A stretch of DNA of 64,000 bases from Paraburkholderia franconis (GCF_009362735.1 NZ_WHNP01000011.1:124001-188000); one strand, 5' to 3'. Numbered from the stretch's first letter, positions 18,478 through 27,535 are shown. A program made the numbers and translations. Notes: generated by a model not told the origin, from the letters alone.

Positions 18478-18515
18478 CCTATGATAGGAAATTGTGCTTA
18501 CCTTGTTCGCCCCCC
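18478..18515. repeat. right terminal inverted repeat of the large Tn3-family element
   Basis: Partner of 8704-8741. The reverse complement begins GGGGGG and shares GGTAAGC and CCTATCATA with the left end. The next gene (18516 onward) starts abruptly inside a domain, as expected for an insertion or deletion boundary. Confidence 0.65.
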
Positions 18516-19493
18516 TCTTCCGCTTCGGCCAGACGCCGACCGCCAACCGCCTGTACCAGCTGGTGAAGCGCGGCAGCATGGGCACGCCCGCGGCGGTGCT
18601 CGGCGAGTTCTGGACGGAGCTGCGCGAGAAGAGCCGCGTGCGCATCGAGCACCCGGACCTGCCCACCGATCTGCGGGATGCGGCGGGGGAACTGGTCGCG
18701 ATCCTTGTGGACGCGCGCGACGGCCTCGGCGCAGGCGGAGCTCGCGTCATTGCGGGCGGAGGTGGAAGACCATCGGGCCGAGGCAGACCGGCGCGTCGCG
18801 GCCGCACGCGACGAACTGGGCCGCACCGAAACGGCGCTCGAGCAGCGCACCGCGGCGCTGCTCGCCGCCCAGGTCGAGGTCCGCGAGCTGGAGAAGGCGC
18901 AGGCCGAGGGCCACGCGGCGCGGCGGGCGCTGGAGGCGGAGGTCACGCGCCTGAAAGCCGAGGCGGCGGCGCGCGACCGCGAACTGGAACAAGTGCGGGA
19001 GGGGTTTTCGCGGGATCTGGAGAAACTGCGCGAGACCGCCGAACGTACGGAGGAGCGTCTGCGTGCTGCGGAGAAGCGCGCGCTGATCGAGATCGACCGC
19101 GAACGGGGCGCCGCTGCGAAGCTGCACAAGGAGCTCGACGAGGCGAACCGGCGCACCGACCGGCGCGACGCGGAGCATCGCCGCGCGGTCGAGACGCTGC
19201 AGGCGCAGCTCGGGGATGCCCGCCATCAGGCGGGTGTGCTGCAGGGGCGGCTCGATGCGGTGCAGGCCACGAACGTGACGCTGCAGCAGCAGCTGGCCGC
19301 CCGGCGCGGGGCGGACATGCGCGAGGCCCGGCCGGTCCGGCAGGCTCGCGCAAAGGGCGCCGCTGCCGGGACCACCGCGGCACGTCCAGGCGCGACACGC
19401 CCCGCACGTCCCGCAGGTGCGGCGCGCGCCGCGTCCGCGCCCGCCAGCCAGACGGCGGTGCGCCGCAAGCGGGGCAGGACCGATGACAGGTAG
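18516..19493 (+). pseudogene. second KfrA-like gene, 5' truncated and frameshifted
   Basis: The frame reads FGQTPTANRLYQLVKRGSMG and LREKSRVRIEHPDLP, a KfrA_N DNA-binding domain lacking its first helix because the transposon end lies at 18515. At about 18705-18730 the coding sense moves to another frame, which continues as SAQAELASLRAEVEDHRAEA and a long coiled coil. The C-terminus is Ala/Arg/Pro-rich and basic and ends at 19493. Restoring one frame would give a KfrA-type protein of about 325 residues. The next gene overlaps its 3' end by 11 bases, so they were an operon. Confidence 0.75.
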
Positions 19494-19695
19494 CCCCCGC
19501 CCGCGCAGGCGACCCAACGGCCCGGCCTGCCCGCCGATCGGTGCGCTGATGCGCTACGGCGAGCGGACCGTGCGCGTGATCGCCGAGGCGAGCGGCCAGC
19601 GGGTAATCATCGAGTCGGTCGACGAGGACGGCCGCACCTTCCGCAGCGCCGTGAAGTGGGCTAATCTGGCCGCTCTTGACGGGCAGCTTTTCTGA
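19483..19695 (+). CDS. small 70-aa protein downstream of KfrA-like gene
   Basis: Starts inside the end of the previous gene (11-base overlap) and stops 4 bases before the next, so it is part of a compact operon. After a basic, Pro-rich start the core MRYGERTVRVIAEASGQRVI to FRSAVKWANLAALDGQLF looks like a small beta-barrel or KOW/SH3-like fold. No named family. Confidence 0.6.
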   Translation: MTGSPRPRRRPNGPACPPIGALMRYGERTVRVIAEASGQRVIIESVDEDGRTFRSAVKWANLAALDGQLF

Positions 19696-19699
19696 CGCG

Positions 19700-20617
19700 A
19701 TGACAATGCAGCCGACCATGCAGCAGCTCGATATCTTCGCCGACAGCCACGACGTGATGTTGCGCAATGACGTGCTGGAACAATTGCAGCGTCGCGATGC
19801 GGTGCTGGCCCGACCGGCACTGGAACGGTTCGCCAGCGAATATCCGGACGATGGCGCGCTGCCTGCGATGACCGTGCTCGTTGGCGAACTCGAACGCACA
19901 TCGACCGCACCCTTTGCCGATCACGCGGCACTGGCCGTCGCACGCCGTTACTTTGAAGACGAGGTGATACCCGCCGCCCGACGGGTGCTAACCGTACAGG
20001 ACGTACAGCGATGGCTCGCGCCGTGCTGGCGGTCGCTCGCTGATCGTGCCGCGCCCCTGGCGTTTCGCGGCACCGAGGCTGAAAATCATGAGAATCACGC
20101 CGCGCCGCTGTGGCTGCTGGCGGGCGACGGGGCGGCCGCGATCGATGCGGTTGAGGGCATCGAATCGTGGTGGCGCGTCCCGGCACCGCTCGCATGGATG
20201 ACCGAGGCGCGCTACCGGACGGGCGGGCTGGATGCCGCGTGGCCGCTGCTCGCGGAACTGGCGTGGCTGGCGCCCGCGCGGTTCGCGGCATTGCTGCCTC
20301 GACTGGGCGACGCCTTGCTTGATGTATTGCGCCGGCGCTTCGATGCGGAGTTTCCCGGCACCGGTGCAGTCGACGATTATGCGTGGTTCCCGGCGTGGCT
20401 GCTGGTGGTCAAGCCGGCGCTCGCGGGACGCCTCAGCGAGGCGCGCGTGCAGCGTGACCACGCGGCCTCGCGCGCGACGGCCCTGCTGGGGGAGATCCTG
20501 CGCCGGGAGCATGAAGGCGACCAGCACGAACTGGTCAGCCTGCGGCAGGAGTTCAGCCACCTCCATGCGGGTCTGTTCGACGTGTACATGACAACGCGGA
20601 AAGTGCAGCATCGATGA
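19700..20617 (+). CDS. uncharacterised 305-aa protein in KfrA operon
   Basis: ATG at 19700, 4 bases after the previous stop (a TTG at 19676 is also in frame). Soluble, Trp- and Ala-rich, helical, probably a helical-repeat fold (DVMLRNDVLEQLQRRDAVLA; ARRYFEDEVIPAARRVLTVQ; PLLAELAWLAPARFAALLPR). No catalytic motif that I recognise. Its fixed position after the KfrA-like and 70-aa genes suggests a mobile-element function, but nothing more can be said from sequence. Confidence 0.65.
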   Translation: MTMQPTMQQLDIFADSHDVMLRNDVLEQLQRRDAVLARPALERFASEYPDDGALPAMTVLVGELERTSTAPFADHAALAVARRYFEDEVIPAARRVLTVQDVQRWLAPCWRSLADRAAPLAFRGTEAENHENHAAPLWLLAGDGAAAIDAVEGIESWWRVPAPLAWMTEARYRTGGLDAAWPLLAELAWLAPARFAALLPRLGDALLDVLRRRFDAEFPGTGAVDDYAWFPAWLLVVKPALAGRLSEARVQRDHAASRATALLGEILRREHEGDQHELVSLRQEFSHLHAGLFDVYMTTRKVQHR

Positions 20618-20732
20618 AGGGCCTGACACGGATGGCGAGCAAGGGGGCATCGCGGTCCATTCGTCGAATCAGTATTGCGGGCCGCGATTCACCGTGGTAG
20701 AAGCACCGTCCACAATGAAGACAGGAGGATGC

Positions 20733-20987
20733 GGTGAAAAGGACCGCTGGGAACAAGCTGGTGGTCGCGGTACGCGTCACCCCCAGATCGAGCAAAGGTT
20801 GCGGCTACTGGCGGAAGTAACCGGACGCAGGCAGTCGTTTTTCCTGCAGCAGATCATCGAGAGCGGCATCGCTGCTATTGAAGCTACCTGGCTGCCGCCG
20901 GATGTACTCTCGCAGGTCAGGAGCGGCTTGATGCCGCTACGACAAGAGGCGAGCCATGTGATTTCAGACCTCTTTGACGACCATTGA
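20733..20987 (+). pseudogene. ribbon-helix-helix antitoxin (RelB/DinJ-like), one-base frameshift, no toxin
   Basis: A GTG start at 20733 follows AGGAGG. It reads VKRTAGNKLVVAVRVTP, then the frame breaks in a run of five C at 20780-20784. The other frame continues QIEQRLRLLAEVTGRRQSFF and IESGIAAIEATWLPPDVLSQ. Adding one C to the run would restore a normal antitoxin of about 85 residues. No RelE-type toxin follows; the next gene is a SET-domain protein. Confidence 0.75.
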
Positions 20988-21045
20988 GCGATGGCGCCGA
21001 CGTGTTCCAGGCTTTTCGCGAGGTCCGCCCTGCTTCCCGGCAACA

Positions 21046-21522
21046 ATGGTCGCTAATCATCAGATGCAAAGTCGACGTCGAATCTCGGTCCGCAGGTCAC
21101 CCATTCACGGTAAAGGCGTGTTTGCGACCGTGACGATCCTGCGCGGGGAACTGATCTGCGAGTACAAGGGAAAACGGGTCCCATGGGAAGCCGCGATGAG
21201 CGGTCCTCCCCGGGATCTGGCGCAACCGGACCACACCTTCCTTTTCGATATCGGAGATGGTTATGTCATCGACGGTGCCATCGGTGGCAACAGCGCACGA
21301 TGGATTAACCATTCATGCAATCCCAGTTGCGTACCGGAGCTGGAAGGACAGAAAATCTTCATTCGTGCCCGTCGCCAGATTGACGCCGGTGAAGAATTGA
21401 GCATCGACTATGCGCTGGTCAGTGATGAAAAGATGTCAAAGGCACTTCGCGAACGGTATGCCTGTCACTGTGGGGCCCGGCGATGTCGAGGTACGATGAT
21501 CGCTGGAGGAGGGTCACGATAG
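21046..21522 (+). CDS. SET-domain protein methyltransferase
   Basis: 158 residues from the ATG at 21046 (another at 21064). The SET signature is complete: SPIHGKGVFATV, then GNSARWINHSCNPSC (the Asn-His-Ser-Cys substrate/cofactor motif), then GEELSIDYAL with the catalytic Tyr, and a post-SET Cys cluster YACHCGARRCRG. It should transfer methyl groups from S-adenosylmethionine to protein lysines. Stand-alone bacterial SET proteins are few; in Burkholderiales they occur on mobile DNA. The target is unknown. Confidence 0.9.
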   Translation: MVANHQMQSRRRISVRRSPIHGKGVFATVTILRGELICEYKGKRVPWEAAMSGPPRDLAQPDHTFLFDIGDGYVIDGAIGGNSARWINHSCNPSCVPELEGQKIFIRARRQIDAGEELSIDYALVSDEKMSKALRERYACHCGARRCRGTMIAGGGSR

Positions 21523-21603
21523 GCAGGTCGGGATAGCGCCAGCGCCGGAGAATGCTGCGCGCCAGTCGGTCTGACGAAGCGCATCGACGCGATACCGTTT
21601 ATC

Positions 21604-21850
21604 CAGCTGAATCTGGGCGAACGCCGGCATCAGCTTGCGCGCGAGCTGTTCCATGGCAAACGGCGGCGAACTGCATCAGCAGTATCGGGAAGGTCGGGTA
21701 GACCAGCTGGGCGACCCTCGGGTGGATCCTGAACGTCATCGTGCTCTGGAACACGATTTACATGGACGCCGTGCTCGCGCAACTGCGCGCAGAAGGCTTT
21801 GAGGTTCGCGACCGGCCGACCCTCTGGCACGCCGCCCGGTGTTCTCACAG
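21604..21850 (+). pseudogene. C-terminal fragment of another Tn3-family transposase
   Basis: With two small frame slips the strand reads QLNLGERRHQLARELFHGK, then YREGRVDQLG, then WILNVIVLWNTIYMDAVLAQ and LRAEGFEVR, the conserved end of Tn3 transposases just after the catalytic Glu. It is not the same subgroup as the two full transposases in this window. No terminal repeat was found. Confidence 0.8.
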
Positions 21851-23477
21851 TCGCTGATCGCGTGGGTGTCGAAGTGAGGGCGTGGATCTGCAGTTACGTA
21901 ACTCGATGGACAGGCCAAGCAGCTGCGCGGTGAATCAAGAGATTGGAGCCATGCGCGAACTCGCATGAGACGCGGCGAAGTCGACAACCGCCTTGCGCCA
22001 CAGCCTGCCGCGACCAATCACGGCAGGAATGCTGACGCCCGTCGGCGAGACGATTCTGCGCGTGAGAAAGCGGCCGGCAACGATAAAGCGCATGGCATCG
22101 AAGATGTCCTGTGCGTGCGAATCCACACCGAGCGGATCGAAAGACGACAGGACGCCCGCGTCGTCAGCGCGGTACAGGTAGCCGTGCAAATCGACCACCT
22201 CCATGCCAGCGCGATCGCTCGCGCACCGAATCAGGGCGATTTTCGCAGCGCGGATACGATCGGAGGTCTGACGGGTCGAATGGGGGTCACGCAGGTTTCC
22301 AGGCATTTTCTTCGTCTCCAGATTTGCTTTGTCCAGTCGGCGCTGGCGCCGCGCAGCATCGTGCTGTCGCTGGCTGAACACAAATTCAATTAAAACGCGA
22401 TTGCGCAGGATCGGATCGATCTGTCGACACGTGAGCAGCGATATTTGCGGGCGCCGACGGAAAAGGTAAGGTGGCCGCGACAAAGTTACGGCGGTGCGAT
22501 GCCAGATGCAGTCTCTACCTCGACCTCCGACTACCAAGGCCGCGGATGATCCTCGATGATTGTTGCCTGGAACTGGGGTTGCGAATTCGGACCACCTTTC
22601 AATTTGTCCACTCGCTGGCATGCCAGGCACGCGCTTCCGAACAGCGAGGCGCGATCATACACTCGAACAAGGCTCGGCGCAAGCATTCTTGTATCGGTTC
22701 TCTGCACATTGGATGTCCATAAAGATAGTTAACCTAAAGAATACTTATCAACATTCTGTAGTCATCCTGATCGATCACTATCTTCCTTCGATGTGTTTTG
22801 AGTCGCGCGACGGTGCACGCTCAAGGCGGGTGCCGGCGTGAACAGAATGCCGCGCGGCTCCACGAACGATAGCGGGTACGGCTCGCCTGGCGTGACAGGC
22901 ACGGGCGGCGGCGCAGGCACGGGAACGGGCGCGACGCTTAACCGCCCGTCGACGACCCGCACGTACAACGGCACGAGCGGCGACACGATGTTCCAGCCTG
23001 GCAACGGCTCGCAAGGTGGCCAGTAACGCCGCGGCTAGCGCGGCGAAAATCGGTTTGACGAACCGATTGGCTTCGACACCGAGTAGAGCGGTTTGGCGGG
23101 AAGAATCGGCGCGCGGCTGATTCAGCATTATCCGAGGCATCACGCAGCACGTATCGCGACTACGCCTTCGGCGCATATCTCGCATGGGAAGCGATCACGC
23201 GCACATGTCTGTCGGAACATCGTTTTGCCGATGCGAGGCGCTTTGACGACATGGTCGAGTTCCCAGGTTCTGATCGCCCATGATCCGTCCGGAAACATTG
23301 CTAAGCCTCACGCTGAATAGCCGACGGGGCTCGTTCGCGTGTCACGCTCAACGTCGCGTTTGCGCGGCACTGGTTGCGTCATCGTTTAACATGAAGTGTA
23401 TCTTTCAGTAATTATGTAGCATTACTATTTACAGGAATTTGGCTGCACTCGAAGCATCCCGCGCTGAAAGTGATACA
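21851..23477. other. about 1.6 kb without a supported gene
   Basis: Frames here overlap on both strands without family resemblance. A 231-codon minus-strand frame at 21935-22630 and a 62-codon Gly/Thr-rich plus-strand frame at 22838-23026 (GVTGTGGGAGTGTGATLNRP) are the only ones worth a search; the latter could be the tail of a secreted protein. Local composition falls near 22700-22800, which is AT-rich. Confidence 0.4.
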
Positions 23478-23520
23478 AGGATCAAGATTCGCCAGAACAA
23501 GGATCTGAGCAACGTTGTCG
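23478..23520 (+). pseudogene. short IS6-family transposase relic
   Basis: About 41 bases closely match part of the IS6 remnant at 41577-41620 (GATCAAGATTCGCCAGAACA versus GATCAAGATTCACCAGAACA) and encode the KIRQNKxLxNVV segment of IS6 transposases. Nothing else of the element remains. Confidence 0.65.
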
Positions 23521-23934
23521 TATCGCGGCATCAACTGGGTCGACCAGCACTTCAAGCTTACGATGGTCGCGAGCAACCTCACGCGCGTGACACGCTAATG
23601 TGAGCGGTACTCACGGGAGCGGCGCAATGAGCCGCCGGGGCGCGGGGCCTTCGCAAACTGCCCGGCGCATCCGGGTTTCAACTCAAAGTACGATCACCCC
23701 AACCCACTTGCCAAGCTTCGCCAGAAAATCCGGTCGACAGAAGGATGGTGGCCAGGGAAATCTTCCGTGTGAGGACGGGAGGCCGTACGGAACACGGCGC
23801 GTCGTCTTTTCGTCTTTTCCAAAGACAGGTGGGTTGCGCGGCGCCGTATGCATGCGTCAGGGTGCGCGTCCCTGTCCCGCAGGCTCGGGCGGCAACCGAC
23901 CCGCTGGCATGCGGCCGGGTCGGCCGGGTGCCAA
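23521..23934. other. gap downstream of the PHA depolymerase, no gene seen
   Basis: Only overlapping short frames. No terminator hairpin was noticed. Confidence 0.4.
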
Positions 23935-25179
23935 TCAGCTTGATGGATGGGCGACGACGCGGCGTGGCGAAGCCTTGGCATCCCAGGCATTGATGGATGT
24001 GGACACCGAGTTCCAGAATTGCGTAAGCGCCGGATGAATCGTGTCGCGCCACCTCCTGCCGCTAAAAAGCCCATAGTGGTCGCAATCGGCAATTGTGATC
24101 TTCAGCCGCCTGGAGTCGGGAATCGCGCCGCACAACGTGTGAGCGGCGTGAGTTTGCCCGGCGCCGGTGACGTTGTCGCGGCCGCCCTCGATCGTGCAAA
24201 GCGCGAGGGAGGAAAGCGCCCGCGGGCGTACGAGACGGGCGCCGATGCGCCATTTGCCACGCGCGAGCCACTGCTCCTGAAAGATCACACGAATCGCGTC
24301 AAGAAAGTAGCGTTCACTCATGTCAAGGAGCGCTGCGTAATCGCCGAGGCTGCGCAGACTACGTGCGGTCCCTTCCGCATCGCCGGCGATCCAGTTCGAC
24401 CAGTAGCTCGCCTCGAGCTGCCATTTGTGATGCGGGAAGACGCCGATCATGGCGGCCTGTTGATAGAAGCCCGGATAAACGCGGCGGCCGGCTCCGGCGT
24501 AGGGTGGCGGGACCGTGTCGATCAAGGTGAGACGGAACCAGTCGAAGCTGTGCGACTGCGCAAACCGGGCGAGAGCGGTCGGGTTGATGCGTGTGTCAAC
24601 AGGGCCGCCCATCAAGGTAAGCGCGGCGGCAGGCGTCGCGCCATCGCCTGCGGCGAGCGCGAGGGCTGCTATCGCGGGCACGGCGGCCTGGCAGACGGCG
24701 ATCACGTTGATGCGTTCGCGGCCGATCTTGCGCAGGAATCGCTCGACGGCGAGGACGTAGTCCTCGAGGCCAAAATCCCCGTCGTTGAGCGGGACGTCGC
24801 GCGCATCGGCCCAGTCGGTCAGATAGACGTCGCCGTCCTCGAGCAGCGTTTCGACCATGTCGCGCAGCATCACCGCGCGGTGACCGGCCAATGGTGCGCA
24901 GATCAGGATGCTGGGAGCTGCCCGGCGAGCGGGAGGCAGCGGTGCGCCTGGCTGGAGCGAGAAGCGCCGCAGCTCGCAAAAAGGGATGCGGTCGACGACC
25001 TGCTCGACGACCGGCACCTTGTTCCCGTCGATGTTGACCGCCGCAATATCGAACGCAGGCACGGCCGGCGGCGGCTGAAGCAGCTGCGACATCCAGTCAT
25101 AACCTGGAATCACATGCCAGCCGAGTGCACCGAGATGGCGAACGAGATTTCGCTCGGCGTCGATCCACGCGTACCACAT
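23935..25179 (-). CDS. phaZ: intracellular polyhydroxyalkanoate depolymerase
   Basis: 414 residues. The N-terminus MWYAWIDAERNLVRHLGALG and the overall length match intracellular PHB depolymerases (PhaZa type). The nucleophile box is NVIAVCQAAVPAIAALA, with Cys (about residue 163) in place of the Ser of secreted enzymes, as known for this family. The Asp/His half of the triad lies towards the end (CDHYGLFSGRRWRD carries the His). It breaks down stored PHA granules in the cytoplasm. It directly follows a 55-aa gene (stop and start codons adjacent) and lies downstream of phaC on the same strand. Confidence 0.9.
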   Translation of the reverse strand: MWYAWIDAERNLVRHLGALGWHVIPGYDWMSQLLQPPPAVPAFDIAAVNIDGNKVPVVEQVVDRIPFCELRRFSLQPGAPLPPARRAAPSILICAPLAGHRAVMLRDMVETLLEDGDVYLTDWADARDVPLNDGDFGLEDYVLAVERFLRKIGRERINVIAVCQAAVPAIAALALAAGDGATPAAALTLMGGPVDTRINPTALARFAQSHSFDWFRLTLIDTVPPPYAGAGRRVYPGFYQQAAMIGVFPHHKWQLEASYWSNWIAGDAEGTARSLRSLGDYAALLDMSERYFLDAIRVIFQEQWLARGKWRIGARLVRPRALSSLALCTIEGGRDNVTGAGQTHAAHTLCGAIPDSRRLKITIADCDHYGLFSGRRWRDTIHPALTQFWNSVSTSINAWDAKASPRRVVAHPSS

Positions 25180-25347
25180 TTACGCACCAGGTTGCTGCTT
25201 TGCGTCGCTGGCGTGCAGGCCGATAGTCTGCGCAAACATCGACCGGTCCCCATTCAGGCTCAGCACGCCGCCAGGCAGATGGTGATCGATCCAGCTTGCC
25301 GCTCCGGGTTGAGCAGCGCGTTGGGGCTTATGCGTCAAAAACGGCAT
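25180..25347 (-). CDS. 55-aa protein between PHA synthase and depolymerase
   Basis: A short frame, MPFLTHKPQRAAQPGAASWI to GLHASDAKQQPGA, whose TAA stop directly abuts the ATG of phaZ (TAAATG). That zero spacing suggests translational coupling with the depolymerase. No family is known to me. The gene is short and Pro/Ala/His-rich. It lies 78 bases after the phaC stop. Confidence 0.55.
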   Translation of the reverse strand: MPFLTHKPQRAAQPGAASWIDHHLPGGVLSLNGDRSMFAQTIGLHASDAKQQPGA

Positions 25348-25425
25348 TTCGGTTATTTCGAACTCCAGTGGGGGTGAGGCATCGCGTCTCCTGGCGCGGC
25401 TGCTCGGGCGCGGTCGGGCGTGCCT

Positions 25426-27225
25426 TCAGCATTCGAGCACGTACGATCCGGGCGCATCGCCCAGCGTGGTCCCTGCACCGACTGGCGGCGGATCGACCTG
25501 GCTGCTCGAACGATCGGCGAGCCATTGCTGCCAGCAGGGCCACCAGGAGTCGTGCTGCACCGGTGTGGCGTCGAGCCACTCGGCCGGGCTCATGTAATGT
25601 TCGCCCTTGTGCCTGATTCGGAAGCGAAACCGGTGCGCATGGCCAGGCGCCGAAACGATACCTGCATTGTGCCCCCCCGAGGTCAGCACGAAACCGATCT
25701 CCGCATCGGTCAACAGGTGGAGCTTGTAGACGGAGCGCCATGGGGAGACGTGATCGCGTTCCGTGCCGACAACAAATATCGGCACGTTTAGTGCGCCAAG
25801 GTGCACCGGCTTTCCGTGTATATGATACCTGCCTTCGGCGAAGTCATTGTGCAGATAGAAATGTGTGAGGGTCTCGAGATGCAACCGATACGGCAACCGG
25901 GTGGTGTCTGCGCTCCATGCCATCAGGTCAGTAGGCTGTGTGCGCGTGCCGAGCAGGTATTCCCGTACGAGGCGCGACCAGATCAGATCGTGCGAGCGTA
26001 ACATCTGAAAGACTGCGGCCATCTGTTCGCCGTCCAGATAACCCTGTTCCCACATAAGTGCATCAAGATACGCCAGTCTGCTGGAGTCGACGAACAGACC
26101 CAGCTCCCCCGGCTCGCTGAAGTCGGTCTGGGCAGCAAAGAGCGTGATCGTCTTTAGCTCGGGAATCTCCTTCTGGTGCGCCCGCGCATTTGCGGCGGCC
26201 CCGAGTGCGAGAAGCGTACCGCCAAGGCAATAACCTGCCCCGTGCACGGGAGCGCTCGTGATGCGGTGGACCTGCCTGAGGGCGTCGAACAGGCCCGTTT
26301 CAAGATAGTCACTCAATCCGAGATCCCGTGCCTCGCCATGAGGGTTACGCCAGGAAATCATGAAGACCGTATGTCCGCGCTCGACGAGATAGCGGACCAG
26401 GGAGTGATGTGACGAAAGATCCAGAACATAGAATTTGAGGATCCACGAAGGCACGAGCAGTACGGGCTCACGCCACACCGTAGGACTTTGTGGCTGGTAC
26501 TGGATCAGTTCTATCAGCGGATTGCGATAGACGATCTTGCCGGGCGTGGCCGCAACGTCGCGGCCAAGTTGATGGGGAGCGAACCTGCGATTTGAACTGC
26601 CCGGTACACGGGACGTAAGCAGGTCCTCCAGGTCTTCGAGCCAATTGTGCGCTCCTTTGACGAGGTTACTCCCCCCGGTCTCAACCATCACTCGCAGCAC
26701 CTGGGGATTCAGCCACCAGCAATTGGCCGGCGACAGGACGTCCGTCGATTGCCGAACAGCGAAGTGCATCAACTGTTCGTTGCGCGGGGAAACGCCACGC
26801 ACGTTGGTGGTCGCCTGTTGCCAGAACGAATCGTATTGAGCGAATGCGTTGCGCAGCAGGTTGAAGGGCCAATGGCCCCACCCAGGGTCGTCGAACCGCG
26901 GATCGTCGTTCCCGAGGTGATCGGGCAAAGAGCCGGTCATGAAGGATTCCAGGTACGCAAGCACGTGAGTCGCGAGTTCGTAGTGCTTGGCCGGCGTGCA
27001 GGCAAAATGGAGCATCCAGTCGAGCCACGCCAGCACGGGAGTGGCAGGCGACCCGCCACCCGAGACGCGGGCGAATGCCGCATAGACGGCCCGGTCGAGT
27101 CGCGTCAATGCGGCATCGAACGATGCCTGGGGCAATTCCCTTTCAGGACCCGCCCCAACGGCCGCCCCGGTCAGGCGTGTCGGCGAGACGGGGGCAGGGG
27201 AGGATGTTGTCTCGATGGCTCGCAT
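25426..27225 (-). CDS. phaC: class I polyhydroxyalkanoate synthase
   Basis: 599 residues, the class I size. It has the PhaC N-terminal domain, the alpha/beta-hydrolase core and the synthase lipase box GAGYCLGGTLLALG with catalytic Cys at about 330. The Asp is in GTERDHVSPWRS (about 493) and the His in TSGGHNAGIV (about 518). TVFMISWRNP is also typical. It polymerises hydroxyacyl-CoA into PHA granules in the cytoplasm. Its operon includes the 55-aa gene and phaZ; a phasin remnant lies just upstream. PHA genes in accessory stress clusters of this kind are usually extra to the main phaCAB locus. Confidence 0.95.
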   Translation of the reverse strand: MRAIETTSSPAPVSPTRLTGAAVGAGPERELPQASFDAALTRLDRAVYAAFARVSGGGSPATPVLAWLDWMLHFACTPAKHYELATHVLAYLESFMTGSLPDHLGNDDPRFDDPGWGHWPFNLLRNAFAQYDSFWQQATTNVRGVSPRNEQLMHFAVRQSTDVLSPANCWWLNPQVLRVMVETGGSNLVKGAHNWLEDLEDLLTSRVPGSSNRRFAPHQLGRDVAATPGKIVYRNPLIELIQYQPQSPTVWREPVLLVPSWILKFYVLDLSSHHSLVRYLVERGHTVFMISWRNPHGEARDLGLSDYLETGLFDALRQVHRITSAPVHGAGYCLGGTLLALGAAANARAHQKEIPELKTITLFAAQTDFSEPGELGLFVDSSRLAYLDALMWEQGYLDGEQMAAVFQMLRSHDLIWSRLVREYLLGTRTQPTDLMAWSADTTRLPYRLHLETLTHFYLHNDFAEGRYHIHGKPVHLGALNVPIFVVGTERDHVSPWRSVYKLHLLTDAEIGFVLTSGGHNAGIVSAPGHAHRFRFRIRHKGEHYMSPAEWLDATPVQHDSWWPCWQQWLADRSSSQVDPPPVGAGTTLGDAPGSYVLEC

Positions 27226-27348
27226 ACGAATGAAAAGAGAGTCACATGTAGCCCATCATTGCCTTGTGGCAGGCGGCGCTTGCCGTCCGCATCGCATTTT
27301 GCGTTTGCGGTCTGGGAAACCTAACGGCCTGTTTGTTCGCTGAACCTG

Positions 27349-27535
27349 ACCGACGCGCGCACGTCTGCAAGCGCTCCTTGTAAAAGCCCGATGCGGCTGT
27401 GGCGAGCGCTAACCGGGCGAGTTTTTCCTCTGCATCGGCTGTTTCGAGTGCGAAACCGAACAGGACACCCACATTGGCCATTTCAACGCGTTGCTTGCTG
27501 GTCGAATCATGATAAGCCCTGAAAAAGGGATACGC
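27349..27535 (-). pseudogene. phasin-like remnant upstream of phaC
   Basis: The minus strand reads STSKQRVEMANVGVLFGFAL and ETADAEEKLARLALATAASG, the style of the conserved N-terminal helix of phasins (granule-coating proteins). The start and the C-terminal two thirds are not recognisable. The location, about 120 bases before phaC on the same strand, fits a lost phaP-type gene. Confidence 0.55.

Larger units (their letters stand above)
8704..18515. mobile_element. Tn3-family transposon (Tn4651-like layout), about 9.8 kb
   Basis: Inverted repeats of about 38 bp bound the element. The left is 8704-8741 (GGGGTAGCGGCACGGTAAGC...). The right is 18478-18515, which matches the left complement at about 27 of 38 positions, including TATGATAGGAA and GCTTACC and the terminal CCCC. 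Inside are tnpA, tnpC, a divergent tyrosine recombinase, a TOTE-type primase-helicase, a KfrA-like coiled-coil protein and a 401-aa unknown. I saw no matching 5-bp target repeat (CACCT left, TCTTC right), so the flanks may have recombined or the ends may be slightly misplaced. Confidence 0.7.

Noticed and set aside
18747..19517. Minus-strand frames opposite the KfrA-like pseudogene
   Set aside because: Low-complexity shadow of the coiled-coil coding sequence.
21935..22630. 231-codon minus-strand frame in a gene-poor stretch
   Set aside because: No family resemblance, no good binding site and irregular composition; kept only as a mention in the gap entry.
23947..25377. Long 476-codon plus-strand frame
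   Set aside because: It is the antisense shadow of the PHA depolymerase gene and upstream DNA; the minus strand carries the enzyme motifs.
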